DNA from: Endomicrobium sp.
Lineage (GTDB): Bacteria; Elusimicrobiota; Endomicrobiia; Endomicrobiales; Endomicrobiaceae
DNA: 7,721 nt
Assembly (NCBI GenBank): GCA_031264425.1
Contig: JAISDY010000078.1
Location: 1-7,721, forward strand
Reading direction: 5' to 3'
The position numbers and the translations under genes are program-made. The notes beneath the pieces were generated by a model, which was given only the letters and a program-made list of their open reading frames with translations, made no database searches and had not been told where the DNA came from. Shown here piece after piece: positions 1 through 5,748 of this stretch (positions are counted from its first letter, which is position 1; every line of letters starts with the position of its first letter).

Positions 1-1184
1 TTTATTCCTTTTCTTTTTATGTTTTAACTTTAAATAAACTTTTCTATAAACCCGCGATAGTTTCTTGGATTTTATGGATATTATGCGTGGTTTTAATTTA
101 TTGTTTTCTTAATAAAAAAACTGTTTATAAAACCGTATATAACGTTATCTATTCGTTGGCTTTTTTTACCGCATTATTGTCTTTTATTGCTTTAATACCC
201 GTTCCCGGTCCAAAACTTTTAAAACCTAAAGGTTATATTTCCATTGACACTCATTCTCACACAAGAAGCTCCCATGACAGCGTAACTCCCGCGGCGATAA
301 GTTTAAAAGCCCATTTATGGCAGGGGATTGACGTGTTTTTTAACACAGAGCATAATCATACGATGGGATTTGCTAAATTCCCTGAATACGTAAAGTTTAA
401 GATTGTCTATCCGGGCATGCAAATTCAAACAAGAGACGGCATTTCAATTGTTTTGTTGTCGTCAAAAGAGTTTGACGGACGAGATTACAAAGACTTGGGT
501 TTAGCAGACACAGTGAAAAAAGCTCATGACAACAATATGTTTGTTATGATGCCCCATTGGTGGAAATGGCATAAATATACATTTGAAGAGCTCAAAAATT
601 TTGGAATAGACGGTTTTGAAATCTATAATTGCGGATATAGAAATTTTGATAAAAATGAACAAAAAGCCTTAATAAATTTTGCAAAAGAAAATAATTTAAT
701 GATGTCGGGCGTTACGGATTGGCACGGGTGGGGATATATGTCTGACGTTTGGACTATTATGGAAGGCGACTCTTTAGAAAATATTGAAAATCCGTTTACA
801 AAAAAGCCCAATACGAAGGTTCTCTTGTATAGAAGAGAGCAGTCCGGCTCTCTTCTAAGGTTTATTTTTGAACCTTTTTCTTTTTTTTATTACTATATGA
901 GCGATATAGGTTTTAAACATTTAGTATCTCTTATCGTTTGGATTACCGCATTATTTTTGATTTTTAGAAGCTATTTTTTATATTTAAAGAAGTTTTTTGC
1001 TTTATTTATGACCATTGCTTACGCTTACGGAGTGATTTATTTTTACATAATTACAAGAAGCGTTGCCGATACAAACACAATCGCAATGAAGTCAATCGCT
1101 CCGGTTATGGCGGGACTGTGCGTTTTATGGTTTATTTTGTGGAGCGCTAGTGGAGATAAAAAAACTATAAAAATTTTTAAATAA
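1..1184 (+). CDS. Membrane-embedded PHP-domain metallohydrolase (5' end outside window)
   Basis: Probable metal-dependent phosphoesterase/hydrolase of the PHP superfamily; the substrate is not predictable. The frame is open to the left edge, with the first whole codon at base 3 and no in-frame ATG before the PHP domain. A GTG at 87 is the first usable start inside the window, but the codons before it encode more hydrophobic sequence with no stop, so the true start probably lies upstream. Numbered from that GTG, a membrane segment (about 17-38) precedes the PHP domain (about 50-245). The expected metal-ligand motifs are all visible: DTHSH at 54-58, TEHNH at 87-91, PH at 156-157 and DWH at 211-213. 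The (D/E)HN form of motif II resembles the CehA/COG0613 branch. Three further hydrophobic segments follow (about 277-293, 302-320, 335-353), so the catalytic domain sits between membrane helices. Which side of the membrane it faces is unclear. Known: PHP folds bind two or three metals. Inferred: catalytic activity. Confidence 0.85.
   Translation, partial: YSFSFYVLTLNKLFYKPAIVSWILWILCVVLIYCFLNKKTVYKTVYNVIYSLAFFTALLSFIALIPVPGPKLLKPKGYISIDTHSHTRSSHDSVTPAAISLKAHLWQGIDVFFNTEHNHTMGFAKFPEYVKFKIVYPGMQIQTRDGISIVLLSSKEFDGRDYKDLGLADTVKKAHDNNMFVMMPHWWKWHKYTFEELKNFGIDGFEIYNCGYRNFDKNEQKALINFAKENNLMMSGVTDWHGWGYMSDVWTIMEGDSLENIENPFTKKPNTKVLLYRREQSGSLLRFIFEPFSFFYYYMSDIGFKHLVSLIVWITALFLIFRSYFLYLKKFFALFMTIAYAYGVIYFYIITRSVADTNTIAMKSIAPVMAGLCVLWFILWSASGDKKTIKIFK
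830..888 (+). terminator. Candidate intragenic terminator: tandem hairpins plus T-run
   Basis: Two adjacent stem-loops lie inside the PHP gene. The first has an 11-bp perfect stem (arms 830-840 and 847-857, arm core AGAAGAGAGC) with a six-base loop. The second follows at once (arms 858-863 and 870-875, AGGTTT against GAACCT with one G-T wobble, loop ATTTTT). It runs into T5-C-T8 at 875-888. This is the layout of an intrinsic terminator, placed in the linker between the PHP domain and the C-terminal membrane helices. Translating ribosomes would normally keep it from forming. It could also be chance in a T-rich stretch coding for Phe and Tyr. Confidence 0.3.
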
Positions 1185-1206
1185 AGATAATATATTTAGC
1201 AAAAAT

Positions 1207-1227
1207 AAGGTGAAGAAAATGTATTGA
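1207..1227 (+). other. Two-codon mini-ORF (Met-Tyr-stop) with its own ribosome-binding site
   Basis: In the 61-base gap before the cNMP-fold gene, an AAGGTGAAG stretch (1207-1215) is followed by ATG TAT TGA at 1219-1227. The ATG is in frame with the real start at 1246 but is cut off by TGA and then TAA. It may be a relic of an older upstream start, a tiny leader peptide, or chance. The remainder of the gap is A/T-rich, with no convincing promoter or terminator. Confidence 0.2.
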
Positions 1228-1245
1228 GTTTAAAAAGGAAAAATA

Positions 1246-1701
1246 ATGCTAAAAAAGATTCTAAGACTTCTCTTTATTGATTATGTTTTAAGGGAAGACA
1301 TTGCTTTTTTAAAGAAAATACCGTTGTTTCGCAAACTTTCCGACAGATCATTGGTAAAGTTGGCTCTGATTATTTTTAAGAGAAATTATTTGGCTGGAGA
1401 AAAAATTTACGAAATTAATAACGAGGCAAATGTGCTTTATCTTGTAAAAAGCGGTCAAATAAACCTTTCTCGCGGAAATACAAATAAAGTTGTGGAAAAA
1501 GAAGGCTTTTTTGGCGAAATGTCTTTACTTGAAAATACTAAGCATACTTTTTTGGCAACCGCTTCAAAAGATAGCGAACTTTATTTAATATACCGAGCAA
1601 AATTTGAGGATATGATTGAATCAAACGGTAAAACAGGTTTAATAATAATTAAGAATTTAGCATCTATGTTTGCAGCCAAATTAAAATGCTCAGAAGTTTA
1701 A
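1246..1701 (+). CDS. Stand-alone cyclic-nucleotide-binding-fold protein
   Basis: A 151-residue protein that is essentially one Crp/cNMP-binding beta-roll domain (about 25-140). Typical landmarks are IPLFRKLSDRSL (25-36), the region around AGEKIYEINNEANVLYLVKSG (roughly 50-70), and the phosphate-binding-cassette core GFFGEMSLL (87-95). It has no C-terminal helix-turn-helix, so it is not a complete Crp/Fnr regulator; at this length it would act as a regulatory or sensing module. In canonical binders the cassette continues with Pro-Arg, where the Arg contacts the ligand phosphate. Here the aligned residues are Lys99-His100, so cAMP/cGMP binding is doubtful. The N-terminus (MLKKILRLLFIDYVL) is basic and hydrophobic and might contact the membrane. 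The start is supported by AAAAAGGAA just upstream at about 1232-1240. Its stop overlaps the ribosome-binding site of the AI-2E transporter gene, suggesting joint expression and possibly a shared function. Confidence 0.85.
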   Translation: MLKKILRLLFIDYVLREDIAFLKKIPLFRKLSDRSLVKLALIIFKRNYLAGEKIYEINNEANVLYLVKSGQINLSRGNTNKVVEKEGFFGEMSLLENTKHTFLATASKDSELYLIYRAKFEDMIESNGKTGLIIIKNLASMFAAKLKCSEV

Positions 1702-1706
1702 AGGAG
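1701..1706 (+). promoter_or_regulatory. Ribosome-binding site overlapping the upstream stop codon
   Basis: AAGGAG lies five bases before the transporter ATG at 1712, and its first A is the last base of the TAA that ends the cNMP-fold gene. This arrangement favours translational coupling of the two genes. It also supports the ATG at 1712, although a second in-frame ATG follows directly at 1715. Confidence 0.75.
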
Positions 1707-1711
1707 CTAAG

Positions 1712-2746
1712 ATGATGGAAAGTACGAAAAACAGAGTCTTTATTATTTTGGTAATTCTGTTTTTAGGGTGTTGTTTGTTCCTTTATTTGGCAAGAACCGT
1801 TCTTGTGCCGTTCCTTATAGCCGCATTTATTACGTATTTAATTTCTCCTCTAGTCACTAAAATCCAATCTTTTGGGTACAAAAGATTTGTTGGCGTTGCT
1901 TTAGTTGCCGTTGTTCTTGTTTCAATATTTGCTGGAGTTTTAACAATACTCATTCCTATTTTAATTAATGAACTTGAAAACTTTCAATTTAACGCGGATA
2001 AGTATTATGAATATTTTCTAAATTACCTAGATTCTATAAGCGAGAAAATTGAATTAATTTTCCCTGTTTTAAAACGCTATAATGTTTCAAATGCGGTTAT
2101 ATTTGAATCAAAAGATTTTCTACTATATATGGCGCAGCAAATTCCCAATTATCTAACAAGCATTTTTTCAATTTTTTCAATAATCATTTTGATTCCCATG
2201 CTTGTGTTTTTTATGCTGCTTAGCGGAAACAAATGTTTAAAATCGTTAGTTGCGTTGTTGCCGTCAAACTATGTGGAAACGATTTTATCAATACTTTATC
2301 AAATAGACGCTATATCCGGCAGGTACATACGCGGTCAGATTATAGAAGCATTTTTTGTAGTAAGTATGTCCGCGTTGGCTTTGGGCCTTTTAGGGGTTAA
2401 TTTTGCTTTGCTCATCGGTATTATTGCGGGGATTGCGAATCTTATACCATATTTAGGTCCTATTGTAGGACTTACTCTAGCCGTTACTGTAGGAGCCGTA
2501 CAATACCAAACTTTTGCTATAGTTATTAAAATAGTTATAGCATATGCGATTATAAAATTTTTAGATGACAACTTTATACAACCGTTAATTGTCGGACATA
2601 ATGTAAATTTAGGTCCTGTCAGTATGGTTTTTGCCATGCTTGCCGGCGGACATGTTTTTGGGTTTTTTGGCGTAGTTTTTGCCGTTCCTGTTGCCGCTAT
2701 ATTCAAATCTGTTTTTGTAATGTTGGTAAAAAGAAGTCAGACATAA
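1712..2746 (+). CDS. AI-2E family (PerM/YdiK/TqsA-like) membrane transporter
   Basis: A 344-residue polytopic inner-membrane protein of the AI-2E (formerly UPF0118) family, close to the usual family length. Members include the autoinducer-2 exporter TqsA and proteins implicated in ion or small-molecule efflux; the substrate here cannot be told. Hydrophobic segments lie near 9-27, 29-48, 59-84, 150-171, 211-260 (more than one helix), 266-284 and 303-340. A soluble stretch between the third and fourth (about 85-148) is characteristic of the family. C-terminal signatures are clear: GRYIRGQ (203-209), GIANLIPYLGP (240-250), PLIVG (291-295) followed by an NLGP turn, and GGHVFGFFGVVFAVP (312-326). 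The gene follows the cNMP-fold gene by ten bases with an overlapping ribosome-binding site, so that protein may modulate the transporter; this is inference from position only. Confidence 0.93.
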   Translation: MMESTKNRVFIILVILFLGCCLFLYLARTVLVPFLIAAFITYLISPLVTKIQSFGYKRFVGVALVAVVLVSIFAGVLTILIPILINELENFQFNADKYYEYFLNYLDSISEKIELIFPVLKRYNVSNAVIFESKDFLLYMAQQIPNYLTSIFSIFSIIILIPMLVFFMLLSGNKCLKSLVALLPSNYVETILSILYQIDAISGRYIRGQIIEAFFVVSMSALALGLLGVNFALLIGIIAGIANLIPYLGPIVGLTLAVTVGAVQYQTFAIVIKIVIAYAIIKFLDDNFIQPLIVGHNVNLGPVSMVFAMLAGGHVFGFFGVVFAVPVAAIFKSVFVMLVKRSQT

Positions 2747-2754
2747 AGTCAGAA

Positions 2755-2760
2755 TATAAT
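2755..2760 (+). promoter_or_regulatory. Possible -10 element upstream of pfkA
   Basis: A perfect TATAAT lies just after the transporter gene, about 70 bases before the pfkA ATG. No TTGACA-like box sits at 16-18 bases upstream and there is no extended -10 TG, so it is weak evidence for a separate pfkA promoter. The rest of the 84-base gap shows no terminator hairpin, so read-through from the transporter gene is equally possible. A GAGAGGG ribosome-binding site sits at about 2818-2824. Confidence 0.25.
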
Positions 2761-2830
2761 CAAAGATTCATAAATATCGCACCTTACATGCTTTTGGTTT
2801 AAATTCTTTATATAAATAGAGAGGGCATTT

Positions 2831-3793
2831 ATGGCAAAAAGATTAGGCATTATAACTTCCGGCGGCGATGCTCCGGGCATGAACGCCGCTATAAGAGCCG
2901 TAGTCAGGCAGGGAATTGCTTTAGGATATTCAATAGTGGGCGTAAAAAGAGGTTTCAAAGGACTTCTTGATAGTGAATACGTAAACCTTACGGCTCGCTC
3001 TGTCAGCGGCATAATAAATTCAGGCGGAACAATTCTTCACACGGGCAGATGTCCCGAGATGAAAACAAAAGCAGGCATGAACAGGTCTATTAAAGCTATA
3101 AAAGATCTTGAGTTAAGCGGTTTAATAATTATTGGAGGCGACGGGTCTTTGGCTGCGGGAGAGATGTTATCAAAAAAAGGCGTAGACATTATGAATATAG
3201 CGGCTTCAATAGACAATGATATTTATGGAACTGATGAAACAATAGGTTATGACACAGCTTTAAATACTGCGGTTGAATCTATAGACAAAATAAGGGATAC
3301 GGCTACAAGCCACGACAGAATATTTGTTGTTGAAATTATGGGCAGAGAGCACGGGTTTTTAACGGCTGACGTGGGTCTTGCCGCTGGCTGCGAGTTTATA
3401 ATAGTGCCGGAGATGAAAACAGATTTGCATAAACTTGCAAAAGGACTTAAAGAGGGAAAAGAAAAAGGAAAAACTTCGGAAATTATAGCTTTTGCCGAAG
3501 GCTGCGGTTCTTCTTGCGCTTTTGGAGACAAAATTGAGAAACTTACGGGGCTTGAGGTAAGAGTGAGTACGTTGGGATATATACAGCGTGGCGGGAGACC
3601 GACGGCAAGAACAAGAATACTTGCTTCAAAGTTTGGTCATATGGCGGTGGATTTGTTTCATAAAGGAAAGAAAAATCAACTTGTTGGGATAACAAAAGGA
3701 GCTGTTTCCGCCATACCAATAAGTCGGGCTGTAAGCAGAGAAAAGAAGTTTGACGATAAGACGTTTAAAGTCTTAAAAACCTTGTCAGTTTAG
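2831..3793 (+). CDS. pfkA: 6-phosphofructokinase
   Basis: Phosphorylates fructose 6-phosphate to fructose 1,6-bisphosphate in glycolysis; cytoplasmic and tetrameric in characterised relatives. The 320-residue length equals that of E. coli PfkA. Visible motifs are TSGGDAPGMN (9-18), INSGG (62-66), GGDGS (102-106), IDND (127-130) with the catalytic Asp at 128, RDTATSHDR (155-163), EIMGREHG (168-175), the substrate-contact Glu at 223, and LGYIQRGG (248-255). Gly105 in GGDGS is the residue typical of ATP-dependent enzymes (PPi enzymes usually have Asp). However, the PGT normally before IDND is Ala-Ala-Ser (124-126), so the second donor-specificity position (E. coli Gly124, Lys in PPi enzymes) is Ala. 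The His of LGHIQRGG is Tyr250, as in many other family members. ATP as donor is therefore likely but not certain. Arg22 and Arg26 match E. coli allosteric-site arginines, whereas E. coli Arg54 aligns with Ala. The start is supported by GAGAGGG six bases upstream. Confidence 0.96.
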   Translation: MAKRLGIITSGGDAPGMNAAIRAVVRQGIALGYSIVGVKRGFKGLLDSEYVNLTARSVSGIINSGGTILHTGRCPEMKTKAGMNRSIKAIKDLELSGLIIIGGDGSLAAGEMLSKKGVDIMNIAASIDNDIYGTDETIGYDTALNTAVESIDKIRDTATSHDRIFVVEIMGREHGFLTADVGLAAGCEFIIVPEMKTDLHKLAKGLKEGKEKGKTSEIIAFAEGCGSSCAFGDKIEKLTGLEVRVSTLGYIQRGGRPTARTRILASKFGHMAVDLFHKGKKNQLVGITKGAVSAIPISRAVSREKKFDDKTFKVLKTLSV

Positions 3794-3810
3794 CCAATAA
3801 TATGTAAAAT
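3782..3810 (+). promoter_or_regulatory. Candidate sigma-70-type promoter for tyrS
   Basis: TTGTCA (3782-3787, five of six consensus positions) and TAAAAT (3805-3810, five of six) are separated by exactly 17 bases. The -35 box forms the last Leu-Ser codons of pfkA, and transcription would start near 3817. The leader would be roughly 90 bases and contain the stem-loop at 3828-3855. It is the best-matching promoter I found in the window, but such matches arise easily in AT-rich DNA. Confidence 0.42.
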
Positions 3811-3827
3811 TACTATATGTATGTGGG

Positions 3828-3855
3828 AAAAAATCATAGCTCTATATGGTTTTTT
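3828..3855 (+). terminator. A/T-rich stem-loop between pfkA and tyrS (terminator or attenuator candidate)
   Basis: Six A residues plus TCATA (3828-3838) pair with TATGG plus six T residues (3845-3855) around the six-base loop GCTCTA, giving an 11-bp stem with one T-G wobble. The T6 doubles as the 3' arm and a terminator tail. The stem has only one G-C pair, so it would be weak. It starts 34 bases after the pfkA stop and could end the pfkA transcript. It would also lie in the leader of any transcript from the promoter candidate at 3782-3810. No T-box features were found around it. Confidence 0.33.
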
Positions 3856-3891
3856 GCCTTAAGTTATTTTGTTTTGCGGTTTGAATATTTT

Positions 3892-3899
3892 AAAGGAAG
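3892..3899 (+). promoter_or_regulatory. Ribosome-binding site that fixes the tyrS start
   Basis: AAAGGAAG ends five bases before the ATG at 3905. The frame could be extended back to a TTG at 3869, adding twelve residues, but that codon has no good ribosome-binding site and the added residues would be encoded by the binding site itself. ATG 3905 is therefore preferred. Confidence 0.8.
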
Positions 3900-3904
3900 A
3901 AGAG

Positions 3905-5068
3905 ATGAATGATGTTTTTGAAAAGATTAAGCGTGGAACAAACGAAATTATTTCTATTGAAGAACTTGAAAAAAAGCTTTCTTCTGGAAGAAAACTAAGA
4001 ATAAAGCTTGGCGTTGATCCCACTGCTCCTGATTTGCATTTAGGGCATACCGTAATTATCAATAAATTAAAAACTTTTCAAGATTTAGGGCATCAAATAA
4101 TATTTTTGATAGGTGATTTTACTGCAAGGATTGGAGATCCTTCCGGTAGATCTGAGACTCGCCCCATTATGACCGAAGAGCAGATTCAAACTAATATCAA
4201 AACATATACCGATCAAGTTTTTATAATCTTGGACAATGAAAACACTGAAATCGCTTACAACAGCAATTGGCTGGGAGCGCTTGGAATAAATGGGCTTTTA
4301 AATCTTGCTGCAAAAAGCACGGTGGCGCAAATGCTTGTAAGGGATGATTTTGAAAAGCGTTATAAGGAAGACAGACCTATAAGCATAGTGGAATTCTTGT
4401 ATCCTTTGCTTCAGGCATACGACTCTGTAGCGTTAAAGGCTGAACTTGAGCTCGGCGGAAATGATCAAAAGTTTAATTTACTTTTAGGGAGACAGATTCA
4501 AAGAGATTATGGAATAAAAGAACCTCAAATAGTAATTACTATGCCTCTTTTGGAAGGCACAGACGGGGTCAGAAAAATGTCAAAATCCTATAATAATTAC
4601 ATAGCGTTAAACGATACCCCAAAAGACATGTTTGGAAAGATAATGTCAATTTCCGACGAGCTTATGTATAAGTATTACGAACTTCTTACTCAAGACGACT
4701 TAAGTATTGTTAAAGCTATGCACCCTAAAGAAGCAAAACTTAATTTGGCTGAAAAAATTGTTGAAAGATACCACGGTAAAGAAGCGGGTTTAAAAGAGAA
4801 AGAAGAATTCAACAAAGTATTTGCCAAGAAAGACATTCCTGAAGATATAGAGGAATATTTAGTTTATGACACGGCATTATTAAAAGTCTCAGAACTTCTC
4901 GTTAAAAGCGGTATGGTTTCAAGTAAAAATGAAGCAAGGCGGCTTATAGAGCAATGCGGAGTAAAGATAGATTCTCAAAAAGTTGAAGGGGATTTGACGG
5001 TTGATTTTTCTAAGCCGTTTATATTGCAGGCTGGGAAAAGAAAGTTTAAGAAAATAATAAAGGAATAA
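3905..5068 (+). CDS. tyrS: Tyrosyl-tRNA synthetase
   Basis: Class I aminoacyl-tRNA synthetase that charges tRNA-Tyr with tyrosine in the cytoplasm, using ATP. From ATG 3905 it has 387 residues, within the normal size range. The Rossmann catalytic domain carries [13 protein letters not shown] (36-48, HIGH-type motif HLGH at 45-48), [16 protein letters not shown] (68-83), GGNDQ (184-188) and the class I KMSKS loop at 224-228, preceded by Arg223. An S4-type RNA-binding domain follows (about 325-385), with [19 protein letters not shown] at 335-353. The HLGH form and overall pattern match the TyrZ-like branch more than the E. coli TyrS branch; this is judged by eye. All catalytic motifs are intact, so it should be active. 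It lies 111 bases after pfkA, with its own promoter candidate and leader stem-loop. Confidence 0.97.
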   Translation: MNDVFEKIKRGTNEIISIEELEKKLSSGRKLRIKLGVDPTAPDLHLGHTVIINKLKTFQDLGHQIIFLIGDFTARIGDPSGRSETRPIMTEEQIQTNIKTYTDQVFIILDNENTEIAYNSNWLGALGINGLLNLAAKSTVAQMLVRDDFEKRYKEDRPISIVEFLYPLLQAYDSVALKAELELGGNDQKFNLLLGRQIQRDYGIKEPQIVITMPLLEGTDGVRKMSKSYNNYIALNDTPKDMFGKIMSISDELMYKYYELLTQDDLSIVKAMHPKEAKLNLAEKIVERYHGKEAGLKEKEEFNKVFAKKDIPEDIEEYLVYDTALLKVSELLVKSGMVSSKNEARRLIEQCGVKIDSQKVEGDLTVDFSKPFILQAGKRKFKKIIKE

Positions 5069-5135
5069 GAGGCAATCTTTTCAAAGCACAGTGAAGTGAT
5101 TTGCGGAATAGAAATAAAAAACAGGAGAAAGAGTT

Positions 5136-5738
5136 ATGAGTATTAAAAAAACAGCGGCATATTTTTTGACGGGAATTTTTGTAGTTGTTCTTTTTGCATG
5201 TTCTGGTCCTCAGGTAACAAGAGTGGATTCTAACGAAGAGATTGATTTAAGCGGAGACTGGAACGACACAGACTCTAAACAGGTTGCTCAAGAGATGATT
5301 AACGATTCTTTTGCAAACAGATGGGTGGAAGATTATAAGATGGCAAATGGAAGAAAACCGAGAGTTATAATAGGCTCTGTTTTGAACAAAACTGAAGAAC
5401 ATATCAGCACCGAGACTTTTATAAAAGATCTTGAAAGAAGCATGATAAATTCAGGGAAAGTAACTTTTGTCGCTTCTAAAGCTCAGAGAGCTGAAATAAG
5501 AGAAGAAAGAGACGATCAGGCTCTTAATTCCAGAAACGCCAAAAAGAAAGGACTTGAAACTGCAGCAGATTTCATGCTGAAAGGACAGGTAAATTCCATA
5601 TCTGACGCCAATAGTAAAGCTCAGATTAAATACTATCAGGTTGAACTTGAGTTGGTTGATTTAGAAACTAACGAAACGGTATGGATGGGTCAGAAGAAAA
5701 TAAAGAAAGTAGTGTCAAAAAGAAAATATAAAGCTTAA
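5136..5738 (+). CDS. lpoB: LpoB-like lipoprotein (penicillin-binding protein activator family)
   Basis: A 200-residue lipoprotein precursor. The N-terminus has Lys4-Lys5, a hydrophobic core (about 6-20) and a lipobox LFAC, with Cys22 as the lipidated residue after signal peptidase II cleavage. The Phe before Ala is slightly unusual. The mature part matches the LpoB/YcfM family: SGDWNDTDSKQVAQEM (39-54), RW (62-63), then KPRVIIGSVLNKTEEHISTE (74-93), an LxxxxINSG turn (99-107), a charged helical stretch (about 115-140), ADFMLKGQV (144-152), and a final strand pair ending VDLETNETVWMGQKKIKK (174-191). In E. coli LpoB reaches from the outer membrane to PBP1B and stimulates peptidoglycan synthesis. 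That role is assumed here from the family; distant members may have other partners. AGGAGA at 5123-5128 supports the start. The COG3014-like lipoprotein gene follows ten bases later, so the two are almost certainly cotranscribed. Confidence 0.85.
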   Translation: MSIKKTAAYFLTGIFVVVLFACSGPQVTRVDSNEEIDLSGDWNDTDSKQVAQEMINDSFANRWVEDYKMANGRKPRVIIGSVLNKTEEHISTETFIKDLERSMINSGKVTFVASKAQRAEIREERDDQALNSRNAKKKGLETAADFMLKGQVNSISDANSKAQIKYYQVELELVDLETNETVWMGQKKIKKVVSKRKYKA

Positions 5739-5748
5739 TAAAAAATAA

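Noticed and set aside
1246..1701. Full Crp/Fnr transcription factor
   Set aside because: The protein ends right after the sensor domain; no helix-turn-helix segment is present and the stop is directly followed by the next gene's ribosome-binding site.
2042..2061. Inverted repeat GAAAATT/AATTTTC inside the transporter gene
   Set aside because: A seven-base A/T-rich repeat is expected by chance at this base composition and shows no accompanying signal.
2335..2706. Antisense open frame of 123 codons within the transporter gene
   Set aside because: It mirrors codon bias of the real gene on the other strand, has no recognisable domain and lies wholly inside a confident coding sequence. The same applies to the other minus-strand open frames, including the one overlapping the flavoprotein start.
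3869..3904. N-terminal extension of tyrS from a TTG at 3869
   Set aside because: It adds twelve residues encoded partly by the ribosome-binding site, and the ATG at 3905 has an ideally spaced AAAGGAAG.
3794..3904. T-box riboswitch in front of tyrS
   Set aside because: The gap is only 111 bases and I see neither the conserved T-box AGGGTGG-type sequence nor the long specifier stem.
5082..5103. Imperfect hairpin between tyrS and lpoB (CAAAGCAC against GTGATTTG)
   Set aside because: It has a mismatch in an eight-base stem and no following T-run, so it does not support a terminator.
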